Shown here: one piece after another, positions 1 through 8,244 of the stretch | How the letters are laid out: each line of letters starts with the position of its first letter | How positions within the stretch are numbered: position 1 is the first letter of the stretch | Source of the DNA: Pseudomonas kermanshahensis | GTDB lineage: Bacteria; Pseudomonadota; Gammaproteobacteria; Pseudomonadales; Pseudomonadaceae | Assembly: GCF_014269205.2 (NCBI RefSeq) | Contig: NZ_JABWRY020000001.1 | Coordinates: 2,728,001 to 2,792,000 of the forward strand | DNA length: 64,000 nucleotides | Direction of reading: 5' to 3' | Notes under the pieces: model-generated | The model's input: the letters and a program-made list of their open reading frames with translations, nothing else | Told to the model about the DNA's origin: nothing | The model's database searches: none | Position numbers and translations under genes: made by a program

Positions 1-298
1 CGGCATCGACGAACGAGAAAATATCAATGGTCTGGGTCGCTTCTGGCCGGGCCGTGCGGATCTCCTCCTCGCTGATCACCACATAGCGGCCTTTTTCATA
101 CTCCACACCTTTGACGATGTGCTCCTTGTCGATTTCCTTGCCTGTGACCTTGTTGACCCGCTTGTACCCGACCGGCTCCATGCTGCGTTTGTCGAGCCAG
201 TCGAAATCCACCCGCTCGGTGCGCACAGCGGTATTGAGCGAGACAGGGATGTGCACCAGCCCAAAGCTGATCGCGCCTTTCCAGATTGCCCTAGCCAT
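1..298 (-). CDS. ku: Ku protein, non-homologous end joining (partial, 3' end outside window)
   Basis: The translation begins MARAIWKGAISFGLVHIPV and continues with YKRVNKVTGKEI and ISEEEI, the typical N-terminus of bacterial Ku. Bacterial Ku is a homodimer that rings DNA double-strand ends and recruits the ligase LigD. About 99 residues are visible of a family length near 260-290; the rest lies beyond base 1. The start is well supported: a perfect GGAGGTGA ribosome-binding sequence sits about 6 bases upstream of the ATG. No LigD gene is visible in this window. The identification is confident from sequence similarity alone. Confidence 0.93.
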   Translation of the reverse strand, partial: MARAIWKGAISFGLVHIPVSLNTAVRTERVDFDWLDKRSMEPVGYKRVNKVTGKEIDKEHIVKGVEYEKGRYVVISEEEIRTARPEATQTIDIFSFVDA

Positions 299-380
299 CG
301 TTAATCACCTCCCGCCAGGCCCCGCGTCTATCGGGGCTTCTACTGGAAGTGACTGCGGCGCGCCGGGAAGGTTTAGTCAG

Positions 381-411
381 GCTGCCCTGCGGCGGGCAGC
401 GCCGCTTTTTT
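381..411. repeat. GC-rich inverted repeat followed by a T-run
   Basis: Arms GCTGCCC (381-387) and GGGCAGC (394-400) flank a 6-base loop and are followed on the plus strand by GCCGC and six T residues. This looks like an intrinsic terminator, but both neighbouring genes are transcribed on the minus strand, so the T-run faces the wrong way for them. A second small repeat, GCCCCG/CGGGGC, lies at 319-337. It may stop antisense transcription or only punctuate the gap before ku. Confidence 0.4.
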
Positions 412-991
412 AGCTGAACAACACACGCTTGAAGGCTTCGGCGGCCAAGTGAACCTGCACCGACCAGTCGTCTGCCGCGTCGCTGCCGGCATCGTCTGAA
501 ATGTACTTGAGGCACACGAACGGAATGCCTTCGTCACGGGCGATCAGGGCCAGCACATAGGCTTCCATGTCGACGATATCGTAAGGTGCCTCGCCGTGAC
601 TGACTTCGAAACTGTCACCACTGCCGCAGGTACCCAGGGCAAGCCCGGGGATTTCCTCGCCGTGTTCCAGCAGCACCGGGATGTCAGACAGCGGCGTCTC
701 GTACCGGGCGAAGCCCAATGGCGTGACGTCCATGTCGCGCTGCACGAAACGGGTACAGCACACCACCTCGCCCTTGCCATAGCGTTGGCTGCCGGCAGAG
801 CCCAGGTTGACGATCAACTTGGGCTTGCGCTGGGCAATGGCCTTGGTCAGTGCGATGGCGGCATTGACCTTGCCGATGCCGGTGAACACGGTGTTCACAT
901 CGGCAAACACAGTGCCCGCCTCTGCCTCGAGGGCGAAGACAAAAAGCGTGTCGGTCGGGGTGATCTGGGGAAATTGCTTGATCAGCATCAT
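410..991 (-). CDS. MTA/SAH nucleosidase-like protein (PNP/UDP family)
   Basis: Predicted to cleave S-adenosylhomocysteine or methylthioadenosine to adenine and a ribosyl thioether, clearing the by-product of SAM-dependent methylation. Family hallmarks are visible: FALEAEAG near the N-terminus, GIGKVNAA, NLGSAG, CGSGDSF, the catalytic-region VDMEAYV and SDDAGSDA near the end. I start it at MMLIKQFPQ (193 aa). A longer reading from 1057 adds 22 unlike-family residues and would overlap the previous gene. It is the last gene of a four-gene minus-strand operon that includes a methyltransferase, so removal of SAH from that enzyme is a sensible role (inference). Confidence 0.8.
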   Translation of the reverse strand: MMLIKQFPQITPTDTLFVFALEAEAGTVFADVNTVFTGIGKVNAAIALTKAIAQRKPKLIVNLGSAGSQRYGKGEVVCCTRFVQRDMDVTPLGFARYETPLSDIPVLLEHGEEIPGLALGTCGSGDSFEVSHGEAPYDIVDMEAYVLALIARDEGIPFVCLKYISDDAGSDAADDWSVQVHLAAEAFKRVLFS

Positions 992-1037
992 GGCGCAGGA
1001 CGTTCCGAGTGGCTGCAAAGGGCGCGGCCATTTTCGG

Positions 1038-2189
1038 TCAACCCTGTGTAATTGCAACCCCAGCCGTTGGCAATCCGGCGTGTCCTTGCGTCACCACTTG
1101 CTCGACCACGGCCTGTAAAGCGTGTGCTGCGCTTTGCCCATCGGCGTGAGCGCGCTCCAGGCAGTGCAATTGCCGATCCGCGCTGGTGCCCTCGCGCAGA
1201 ATGCCGTGGGCATGCAGGAAGGCGCGTTCGGCGTCGACAGTGTCGACCGGAAACTGGCCCTGCAACTGCCCAAGCCAGCCTTGCGCCGTGACCGGCTGCT
1301 GCGCATCGGCACCGATGAATTGACCATGGCGCCCATAGCGCATGGCTCGCCAGTAGTTTTCCTGTGCGACCCAGCGCAGCTCGCGATTGAAGGGGCTACG
1401 TTCATGCCTTGGCTGCAGGCTGTGCTCGACCAAGTGGCGAAACACGCCGGCAATGCTCAATGCGTCCTCAAGGCAAGGGCAACCATCGCAGATACGTAAC
1501 TCGACTGTCGGAAAGCGCTGCGAAGGCCTGATCGCCCACCAGAAATCACCCTTTTCTGCCAGTGAGCCGGTCCTTTGCAGCAAGGCTCGGTAGCGCTCGT
1601 AGGCGGGCCAATCCGCTAATGGCTCTGGCAACCCCATGTGAGGCCACTCGCCACAAATGACCCGCCGGTAGCTCATGTAGCCGGTCGCCTGGCCCAGCCA
1701 TAAGGGTGACGATGTGCTGAGCACCAGTAGCAACGGCAACCAGGGCACCAGGCGATTGATCAGTTGCATGCGATCGCAGTCAGCCGGTACGCCTACGTGC
1801 ACGTGCAAACCGTTGAGCAGGCTGCGCCGTGCCACATGCCGGTAGTCGTCGAACAGCTGGCGGTAGTGTGCCGAGGCTGCCGGCTTATGCCGTAACCAAG
1901 GTGCATTGGGGTGGCTGGCTGCGCCATACAGGCCCATACCCTGCGCCGCCAGTACGTCGCTCAGCCGCTGCCGCGCATGCACGAAGAATTCCCGTGCCTG
2001 GTACAGGTTAACGAACACCGGTGAGGCGACTTCTATCTGGCAGCGGAACATCTCTTGGGCAAAGTACGGCCCCAATACCTCTCGGCAGTGCCTGGCCAGG
2101 CTCGACGCTGGCAACGTTGGGACCTTGCCGGTGGCAAGGTCCACCAACAGGTATTCCTCTTCGAGGCCAAACGTGCAAGGCCGGAGCAT
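1038..2189 (-). CDS. YbdK-type carboxylate-amine ligase (glutamate-cysteine ligase family 2)
   Basis: A 383-residue protein of the GCS2/YbdK family, ATP-dependent enzymes that join a carboxylate to an amine; E. coli YbdK shows weak glutamate-cysteine ligase activity. Visible signatures: FGLEEEYLLVD at residues 7-17 (the acidic metal/ATP motif), HVHVGVP near 128, and AIRPSQRFPTVELRICDG near 215-233. It lies 6 bases after the methyltransferase gene in the same operon. Its true substrates are unknown; given its partners (iron-dependent oxygenase-like protein, methyltransferase) a role in making a small peptide-like metabolite is possible rather than glutathione synthesis (inference). Confidence 0.85.
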   Translation of the reverse strand: MLRPCTFGLEEEYLLVDLATGKVPTLPASSLARHCREVLGPYFAQEMFRCQIEVASPVFVNLYQAREFFVHARQRLSDVLAAQGMGLYGAASHPNAPWLRHKPAASAHYRQLFDDYRHVARRSLLNGLHVHVGVPADCDRMQLINRLVPWLPLLLVLSTSSPLWLGQATGYMSYRRVICGEWPHMGLPEPLADWPAYERYRALLQRTGSLAEKGDFWWAIRPSQRFPTVELRICDGCPCLEDALSIAGVFRHLVEHSLQPRHERSPFNRELRWVAQENYWRAMRYGRHGQFIGADAQQPVTAQGWLGQLQGQFPVDTVDAERAFLHAHGILREGTSADRQLHCLERAHADGQSAAHALQAVVEQVVTQGHAGLPTAGVAITQG

Positions 2190-2195
2190 GCTGGT

Positions 2196-3158
2196 TCAGC
2201 CGTCGCGGGTAACAGTAAGCGCTACGGCGGCTATGCGCTCGACGTGTTCATAGCCGGGTTCGGCCAGTTGCTCGCCGAACACATCAGGGTCGATTTCCCG
2301 GTAGACCCAAGACCACGCCTGGCCCGCCAAGCGCAAACGAACAGCCTCAAGCAGCGGGTCGCGGCCTTCGATGATCGCCACACCGGTATACAACAACAAG
2401 GTGCCCCGAGGGCTCAGGCGCTCCAGAGCCTGTTCGATGATACGCAGCGACAGCGCTTCGCCCAGCGCCCCACCGCCGTGGCGGTAGGTGCGCGCGCTGA
2501 GGTCCAGCATGTAAGGGGGATTGGCGACGATCAAGTCGAATCGGCCGCTTAGGCCGTCGAGCAGGTCACTGGCCACCACCGACACGTTGTTGATACCCGC
2601 CAAGGCGGCATTGATGGTGGTGTAGCGTAGCGCAAGCGGGTTGATGTCGACCGCGCTGACCTGCGCATGCTGAGCGGCGCGCGCGATGATCAACGCGCCC
2701 ACGCCGGTACCGCAACCGATGTCGACCGCATGCTCCACCCGACACGGGCTGTGCCGCAGGTGATCGTGGATGACCTGGGCAAAGCGGTAGCTGTCGGGGC
2801 CGAAGAATACTGCGTCGCAGGCGTGGGTCGGGTAAGCCGAATGGACCAGCAGCAGGTCATCCAGCGTGGACCAGCGCACCGAGCTGGCCATCAGCCCGCC
2901 GTGGTGCTCCAGCACTTGCGCGCGCTCCAACGGGGCTAATTGGTCGGCAGGCATCTGCGAAGGCGCAAACGGTCGGCTCCAGCCGAACACGTCGCGCACG
3001 TTCGTCGCCTGCCTGGCGTCATCGCGGGCATTGTTGCGGGCATGGGTGGCCGGGCTGACGCAGGTAAAGCGGTAGCCGTCGGCACGCAGGCGCTGGCCCA
3101 GTTGCAGCAGTACCTGGTCTGCCTGGGACAGGTCTGTTTCAAGCAGCATCAATGGCAT
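2196..3158 (-). CDS. SAM-dependent methyltransferase, small-MTS/HemK-like
   Basis: A 320-residue class I methyltransferase. The SAM-binding loop VDIGCGTGVGAL is near residues 144-152, and NPPYML near 212 is the NPPY motif used by enzymes that methylate planar nitrogens (HemK/PrmC, RsmC, N6-adenine families). The first 100 residues are not a recognisable domain. The start codon overlaps the end of the upstream iron-enzyme gene by 10 bases, so the two are translationally coupled. The acceptor is unknown: the NPPY motif points to an amide or amino nitrogen, and a small-molecule or peptide acceptor is as likely as a ribosomal protein given the neighbours. Confidence 0.85.
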   Translation of the reverse strand: MPLMLLETDLSQADQVLLQLGQRLRADGYRFTCVSPATHARNNARDDARQATNVRDVFGWSRPFAPSQMPADQLAPLERAQVLEHHGGLMASSVRWSTLDDLLLVHSAYPTHACDAVFFGPDSYRFAQVIHDHLRHSPCRVEHAVDIGCGTGVGALIIARAAQHAQVSAVDINPLALRYTTINAALAGINNVSVVASDLLDGLSGRFDLIVANPPYMLDLSARTYRHGGGALGEALSLRIIEQALERLSPRGTLLLYTGVAIIEGRDPLLEAVRLRLAGQAWSWVYREIDPDVFGEQLAEPGYEHVERIAAVALTVTRDG

Positions 3159-4483
3159 CCTTCTTGAGCCAGGCCGGTTGCACGCACGAAAGCTTGAGTG
3201 GCCAGCAACCCCTCAGGCAATGCATGACGATTGCCGGCCATGCGCTCTACCAGGGTATCCAGCGAGGCCGTCTGCTGGTTGAAATCGGGCAGGCTTTCAC
3301 CTGGCAAACCCGTGTCCCAACTGCCCGGCATCACGCGTCGCGTGCTGGCTTGCCAGCTGTCAGCGATCCAGTCATGCCACAACTGCTTTTCGTACGCGGT
3401 GAATACCCCGAACATGGGCGCAGTAGGCCCATCGATCAGTGCCCACCAGCGGCTGTGCACTGGGTTTTCTCCGCGCCGAATCCAGCCTTGGGCCTGCAGC
3501 GCATCGACGAAAGCTGGCATGGCGCCCGGTTCTGCCAACCATTGATTGATGGTGCGCTTTTGCAAGCGGCAGTGGTCGGAGTGCATGTATTGACCATACT
3601 GGCGCTTGCGCTCCAGGGCAGCGAACAACTGCGCCTGCAGGTCGAATTCACCGATCAGGGTGGCCGCTGGCGTTCCGAGTTCGTTAAGCCTGTAACCGCG
3701 TCGCACCCGTTGATAGAAGGTCTGCGGATCTTCTGCCGGGCACAGCTGTTGTAAAGCCTGGATAGACAGATGAGCATGGCCACTGGCAGCGTTATCAATG
3801 GTCACATGCAGTTGGAAGTAGTGGCCATCGATACCCAGCTCTGCCAATTCATACGTGGTAATCAGCAGGTGCAGTGGCGGCTGCTCATAGCCCAGGTTAT
3901 AACCCAGTACTTCGGGTAAAAAAGCGTCACCGTGCGCGCCAAGGGCGAGCTGCACGGCGCCCTGCAGATAGCGACTGTCATCCAGATGTGACGGTTCCAG
4001 GCAGCCAAGACGGCTCAGTAGCCGTTGGTAGATCAACACGTGGTTACAACGCGGATCGCCATTGCCCAGCTCTTCAAGGTAAGTGCGGATCAGCCCGTGG
4101 TAACGCGGGTCCTGCCAATGCTGGAGGGTGCCGTGCAGCCACGCCCCATCCACGGCTTTGGTCGGCGCGATTTGTTGCAGAAACCACAACGCATGGGCGC
4201 GGTTGCTGAAATACCGGCGTGCTCCCCCTTCGCGTCGCTGCTGTAAGTATTCGGCATAGGCTTTGGCAACCTCGGCGGCATGCTGCGCGCTCCAGGCAGG
4301 GAGCTGTGAGGGGCTGGGCGGAAGGTCGTCGGGGTGCTGCTCTACGCGGGTGATCTGTTCATCAAGCCACACAGCGCTTGTGCCGTCGTGACCTTGCAAA
4401 AGGCTCTGGTACCTGTGCTGCAGGCTATGGCTTGCGGTCATAGACCTTTCATGTATAGCGGTCTTGCGGGTCAGCACCGTCAT
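3149..4483 (-). CDS. Iron-containing redox enzyme, haem-oxygenase-like fold (HDO-type)
   Basis: A 444-residue protein of the iron-containing redox enzyme family, the haem-oxygenase-like fold that in several characterised members binds two irons and activates O2 (UndA, SznF, BesC types). Likely metal ligands cluster at residues 212-238: the Glu of TTYELAELG, the His of IDGHYF, then the Asp/His of IDNAASGHAHLS. It opens the operon; a ribosome-binding AGAGGA lies about 7 bases before the ATG. The remaining operon members are a methyltransferase, an amide-bond-forming ligase and an SAH nucleosidase, suggesting oxidative tailoring of a small molecule (inference). A substrate cannot be read from sequence. 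Confidence 0.8.
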   Translation of the reverse strand: MTVLTRKTAIHERSMTASHSLQHRYQSLLQGHDGTSAVWLDEQITRVEQHPDDLPPSPSQLPAWSAQHAAEVAKAYAEYLQQRREGGARRYFSNRAHALWFLQQIAPTKAVDGAWLHGTLQHWQDPRYHGLIRTYLEELGNGDPRCNHVLIYQRLLSRLGCLEPSHLDDSRYLQGAVQLALGAHGDAFLPEVLGYNLGYEQPPLHLLITTYELAELGIDGHYFQLHVTIDNAASGHAHLSIQALQQLCPAEDPQTFYQRVRRGYRLNELGTPAATLIGEFDLQAQLFAALERKRQYGQYMHSDHCRLQKRTINQWLAEPGAMPAFVDALQAQGWIRRGENPVHSRWWALIDGPTAPMFGVFTAYEKQLWHDWIADSWQASTRRVMPGSWDTGLPGESLPDFNQQTASLDTLVERMAGNRHALPEGLLATQAFVRATGLAQEGCH

Positions 4484-4500
4484 GCCGTGTTCCTCTGAAT

Positions 4501-4526
4501 GCAGTGCCAGGTCGCCCCGGCACTGC
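4501..4526. repeat. Inverted repeat between KGG gene and HDO operon
   Basis: Perfect 8-bp arms GCAGTGCC (4501-4508) and GGCACTGC (4519-4526) with a 10-base loop. It follows the stop of the KGG gene and precedes the ribosome-binding site of the downstream iron-enzyme operon. No strong T-run follows in the minus-strand reading, so it could be a weak terminator or attenuator. Confidence 0.45.
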
Positions 4527-4537
4527 GTATTCCTCAG

Positions 4538-4720
4538 TTACGAACGGCCGCCTTTACGGCTGGTGTCGTTGGGCATGTTGCCGCCCGAAGACTGACCGCC
4601 TTTGCGTCCGGCTTCAGAAGCCTTCTCGCGGTCGTTGGCGAAGTTGCCTGGGTTCTTGCTGCCGCCTTGGCTGCCTTCCTTGCCCTGGGTGCCGGTGCGG
4701 CTGTTCTCTTTGTTAGCCAT
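4538..4720 (-). CDS. KGG-motif stress protein (YciG/GsiB-like)
   Basis: A 60-residue, very hydrophilic protein rich in Gly, Ser, Asn and Lys. It contains the repeated signature EKASEAGRKGGQSSGG and ends DTSRKGGRS, the KGG motif of stress-induced proteins related to B. subtilis GsiB and E. coli YciG. Members are usually induced by general stress (sigma-S in enterobacteria). It is probably an independent transcription unit. The family identity is confident; molecular function is unknown. Confidence 0.88.
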   Translation of the reverse strand: MANKENSRTGTQGKEGSQGGSKNPGNFANDREKASEAGRKGGQSSGGNMPNDTSRKGGRS

Positions 4721-4834
4721 GGTCGTGAAACCTCATATGACTTCAGGAAGCACGGCGTTTTGCCGTACATAGCTTCGGAGTTCGGCGATATCGAGGGATT
4801 CGTTTTATTGCGAGAGGTTCGGACCGGTGGCATT

Positions 4835-4857
4835 AAATAAGCAGTGGTTGCTTATTT
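4835..4857. terminator. AT-rich hairpin downstream of the MFS-like gene
   Basis: Arms AAATAAGCA (4835-4843) and TGCTTATTT (4849-4857) form a perfect 9-bp inverted repeat with a 5-base loop. It lies between the end of the transporter gene at 4881 and the KGG gene, both on the minus strand. The T-rich 3' arm and position suit a terminator, though the stem is AT-rich. Confidence 0.45.
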
Positions 4858-4880
4858 GGCGCGCCAAGCGCTCCGGCGCT

Positions 4881-6164
4881 TTACTCAGCGCCGGACGGGT
4901 CCAGCTTGACTTGGCAACGGCCCAGCCAGCCGCCTGTTGCCGCCCAGCCCAACGCAATGGCCGCGCCAATCAGCATCGCCAGTTGCGGGTGCTCCCCCAG
5001 CACATCCAATGCCCGCTTGAGCCAACCGCTGAGGGCGTCACCGCCGCGGTAGACCACAGTGTCGATGAAGTTCTTGGCTTTGTACTTGTCTTCTGCCGAC
5101 AACACGGTGAAGAGCATCTCCCGCCCCGGCCGGACGAGCGCATATTCACCGGCCCGACGCACCACCATCACCACCACGAAGGCGGCGAACACTGGGGCCA
5201 CTGCCAGCCAGACAAAGCCTGCGGCCATCATCAACGGCACCGCCACCAGCAATACGCCCACGCCCATCCTTTTCGCCAGGCGCCCGGTCAGAAACACCTG
5301 CGTGAGTATCGCCAAGGCCTGGACAACGGTGTCGATCAGGCCGAACACTTGAGTTTGCCGGGTACGGTCGGTGAAGGTTTCGCTGACAATACGCGCCTGT
5401 TCGAAGTACAGGAACGTGCTGACACTGGCCAGCAGCACCACGAACAGCGCGATGCCCAACAAATAAGGAGAGCGCAGCACGGCAGTAGCCCCCGCGAACG
5501 GGTTGCCACCCAACGGCTTGGACGTCGAGCGCTGCAGATGGGCCGGCAGCGGATGACGGTCTCGCCAGCGCTGCAAAAACAGGGCAGCGCCGGTGCTGCC
5601 TAGCAGAAATAGCCCGGCCAGTACCAGCAGGCCTTCATGCCCCAGCGGGCCCACCAGCAAGGTACCCAGGATCGGCCCGCAGAGGCCGCCCAGGCTGGCA
5701 CCCGCTGCCAGCAGGCCAAACAACCGTTTGCCTTGTTCGGTGGCAAACAGGTCCGCGAGCACGCTCCAGGCCAGTGAAATGGTCAGCAAGTTGAACACCG
5801 ACAGCCAGATATAGAACGCGCGCGCAGTCCATACATCGTCCGGGGCCTGGGCAAACAGCACCGCGAACAGCAACAGGTTGCTGGTGAAGAACCCGTAGGT
5901 CCAGGGCAGGATTTGCCGCCGCCTCACCTTGGATGCCAGCCAGCCGAACAGCGGCAGGCATGCCAGGGTGGCGACGAAGGTGCCGGTGAACAGCCACTGC
6001 AGGTTATCCACGCCACCGGCCACACCCATGGTCTCGCGCACCGGGCGCAGCATGAAGTAGCCGGTGAACAGCAAGTAGAACAACAACAGGCCGGCAACCA
6101 CCGCCGGCCCTTCGCCCGGTTGTATGTTCAGCCCTTGGTCCAGACGCCGCCGCCAGCCTTGCAT
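4881..6164 (-). CDS. MFS / NTP-NDP exchange transporter-like membrane protein
   Basis: A 427-residue integral membrane protein with about 12 hydrophobic segments. The start RPVRETMGVAGGVDNLQWLF and the WSVLADLFATEQGKRLFG segment are typical of the bacterial relatives of ADP/ATP carriers (TLC/NTT-like, within the MFS). In free-living proteobacteria the substrate of this family is not established. It starts 4 bases after the stop of the exported aldo/keto reductase gene, so the two are probably co-transcribed. Nucleotide exchange should not be assumed. Confidence 0.8.
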   Translation of the reverse strand: MQGWRRRLDQGLNIQPGEGPAVVAGLLLFYLLFTGYFMLRPVRETMGVAGGVDNLQWLFTGTFVATLACLPLFGWLASKVRRRQILPWTYGFFTSNLLLFAVLFAQAPDDVWTARAFYIWLSVFNLLTISLAWSVLADLFATEQGKRLFGLLAAGASLGGLCGPILGTLLVGPLGHEGLLVLAGLFLLGSTGAALFLQRWRDRHPLPAHLQRSTSKPLGGNPFAGATAVLRSPYLLGIALFVVLLASVSTFLYFEQARIVSETFTDRTRQTQVFGLIDTVVQALAILTQVFLTGRLAKRMGVGVLLVAVPLMMAAGFVWLAVAPVFAAFVVVMVVRRAGEYALVRPGREMLFTVLSAEDKYKAKNFIDTVVYRGGDALSGWLKRALDVLGEHPQLAMLIGAAIALGWAATGGWLGRCQVKLDPSGAE

Positions 6165-6168
6165 GGTG

Positions 6169-7077
6169 TCAGCCGAACTGTTCGATCAGCGCCTGTTGCT
6201 GCGCCTGGCTGAGCAATGGCGTATGCCCGGCCTTGAGCTGATCGAGCTGGCGATCAGGGCGGCTGGTGGCGGGAATGACCGTGGTCACTGCCGGGTGGCT
6301 GATGGCGAACTTCAGAAACAGCTGTGCCCAGCTGCCGATGCCCACTTCTGACGCCCAGCCAGGCAACGGTTGGTCCTTGACCCGGGCAAACAGCCGGCCG
6401 TCATCGAACGCCCGGTTGATCAGCACCGCGACGCCCTTGTCTTGGCACAATGGCAGCAGCTCACGCGCGGCCTGTGGGGCGTTGACCGAGTAGTTGATTT
6501 GAATGAAGTCGAGCGGTTCGCTACGTACGATCCTGGCCACTTCATCCTGGCCGCTGTTCAGGTAATGGGTGATGCCGACGTAGCGGGTCTTGCCCTGCTG
6601 CTTGAGTTCGCGGGCGTAGGGCAGTTGGGTCTGCCAATCGCGCAGGTTGTGGATCTGCAGCAGGTCGACCTTGTCGGTGCGCAAGCTGCGCAGGCTGCTT
6701 TGCCACTGCGCTTGTGCGTCGGCCTGGCTGTCGGCGGCGATCTTGGTGGCTAAAAAACACTGCTTGTGCCAGCCGCCCTCTTCCAGCAACTGGCCCAGAA
6801 TGCTGTCGGCCCCCCCGTAGTTGGGCGAGGTGTCGATGACCCTGCCGCCACCTTCGAAGAAGGCCTTGAGCACCGCGCCGAGCTGCTGGTACTGAGGCGA
6901 GCCGGCCTCGACCTCGAAACTGCCAGAGGTACCGGCACCGATGACCGGCAAGGCCTCGCCGGTGGAAGGGATAGTGCGCGTCAGCAGGCCACTCGCCGCC
7001 CCTGCGTGCAGCCAAGGGCTTGCGGCCAGCAACCCCAAGGCTGCACCGGCGCGTAGGACATCACGACGTGCATACAT
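6169..7077 (-). CDS. Tat-exported aldo/keto reductase
   Basis: A 302-residue aldo/keto reductase. The N-terminus carries a twin-arginine signal (RRDVLRAGAALGLLAASPWLHA), so export in folded form to the periplasm is predicted, less usual for this NADPH-dependent family. Catalytic elements are present: the Asp/Tyr pair in VIDTSPNYGG (about 80-89), Lys in FLATKI (about 113), and His in LLQIHNL (about 142). C-terminal VIPATSRPDRQLDQL is the usual cofactor-binding stretch. It heads a two-gene unit with the transporter that follows. Substrate unknown. Confidence 0.85.
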   Translation of the reverse strand: MYARRDVLRAGAALGLLAASPWLHAGAASGLLTRTIPSTGEALPVIGAGTSGSFEVEAGSPQYQQLGAVLKAFFEGGGRVIDTSPNYGGADSILGQLLEEGGWHKQCFLATKIAADSQADAQAQWQSSLRSLRTDKVDLLQIHNLRDWQTQLPYARELKQQGKTRYVGITHYLNSGQDEVARIVRSEPLDFIQINYSVNAPQAARELLPLCQDKGVAVLINRAFDDGRLFARVKDQPLPGWASEVGIGSWAQLFLKFAISHPAVTTVIPATSRPDRQLDQLKAGHTPLLSQAQQQALIEQFG

Positions 7078-7165
7078 GGAAAAGCCCCCGTCATGAACCG
7101 GAAACTTTCAAGGCTAGCCGCTCTACCCCGCCTCGGCGAGTGATTCTGTATCTGGATGTTAGCGA

Positions 7166-8047
7166 TCAGGCCTGCAACAGCAGGCGCAGGTCCAGGCCGG
7201 TTTCACCCATCGGCGGGCACCAGTAATAACCACCGGTCAGTGGCCGGCTGAAACGGTAGAGGCCGTCGATGATGCCGTCTTCCAGGCCGCTCATGCGCCG
7301 CAGTTGCACTTCGAAGGCATCGAAGCTGTGGCCCAGCGCCACGAAGGCAAGGCCAGCACCACGGGCGTCAGCCCAGGCGACCGAGCGACGGACCATGAAC
7401 GCCTCAGGTTCGAAGCTTTCCTGGGCGGTGCGTTTGACGTGCGCGGACGCCGGGGCGTCGTCAAGCTCTTCGTTGTCGCTGAGGCGGCGGCCGATGATGT
7501 TGTCCTGGTCCGCCTGGGGCAGCGACTTGAAGTACTCCAAGTCATGCTTCCACAGTTGGAACGCGGCAAAGCTGGAACCGTTGAGGCCAGGGGGCGCGTC
7601 GTCAACGATGGCGGCTTGCACGGCGTCTTCGTCCACCGGGTTCTCGGTGCCGTCTTCATAGCCGGTCAGGTCGTGGCCACCCCGGTGCAAAAAGCCATCG
7701 ACGCTGTCTGCCAGGCGCAACGCCGGTGCCAGCGCGTGTTCCAGGGCCTGGGCCCGCAGCAGCAGGTCGCCACGCTCGTTACCCCGCAGCCACAGCCACA
7801 AGGCGTGCTGGGTGCTGGGGTTCTCCACGGCGGCGTCCAGCAGCGGGAAGGCACGCAAACCCGGCACGTCACGGCCCAGGGCCTTGGCCAAGGGCGCGCC
7901 GACGCCCAGGATCAACTGTTGGCCGTCGACCTGCGGCAGCAAGGCGTCGAGTGCGGCGGGCAGCGCTTCGGGCGAGTGCAGCGTGAAGAACAGGTGGCGG
8001 GCATGGGCCGGCACCGGCGTGGCAAGCAGACCTTGCTGAAACGGCAT
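7166..8047 (-). CDS. Dye-decolourising (DyP-type) haem peroxidase
   Basis: A 293-residue DyP peroxidase resembling E. coli YfeX. The signature GYEDGTENP (about residue 128, with the catalytic distal Asp of GXXDG) is intact. The proximal-His region (SAHVKRT) and the haem-side Arg region (MVRRSVAWAD) are also present, as is the C-terminal FVALGHSFDAFEVQLRRM. No signal peptide is seen, so it is cytoplasmic or encapsulin-loaded; no encapsulin gene is adjacent. It is divergent from the symporter gene. DyP enzymes oxidise dyes and phenolics with H2O2; the native substrate is unknown. Confidence 0.92.
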   Translation of the reverse strand: MPFQQGLLATPVPAHARHLFFTLHSPEALPAALDALLPQVDGQQLILGVGAPLAKALGRDVPGLRAFPLLDAAVENPSTQHALWLWLRGNERGDLLLRAQALEHALAPALRLADSVDGFLHRGGHDLTGYEDGTENPVDEDAVQAAIVDDAPPGLNGSSFAAFQLWKHDLEYFKSLPQADQDNIIGRRLSDNEELDDAPASAHVKRTAQESFEPEAFMVRRSVAWADARGAGLAFVALGHSFDAFEVQLRRMSGLEDGIIDGLYRFSRPLTGGYYWCPPMGETGLDLRLLLQA

Positions 8048-8136
8048 GACAGGCTAATCCTCGGTAAAAGCGCGCATGCTACTGCGCCGGGACGCCCATC
8101 GCAACGCGGCATGCAGACGCTGCGCACGGTGCACTC

Positions 8137-8153
8137 GGTAACAAAAGGTTACC
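8137..8153. promoter_or_regulatory. Candidate operator in the DyP/symporter divergent region
   Basis: GGTAAC (8137-8142) and GTTACC (8148-8153) form a perfect inverted repeat with a 5-base spacer, about 90 bases upstream of both divergent start codons. The location suits a regulator binding site; no adjacent regulator gene suggests which. Confidence 0.35.
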
Positions 8154-8244
8154 AAGAGGTGGCGCTTTGCAATTAGCTATCAATGCAGTGCCACCTACAC
8201 TCCTCGGAATCCTTTGTGCGACTCCCTGATCCGAGAGCCCCTTC

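Noticed and set aside
391..411. Terminator for the nucleosidase or Ku genes at 381-411
   Set aside because: The T-run is on the plus strand while both genes run on the minus strand; kept only as an inverted repeat.
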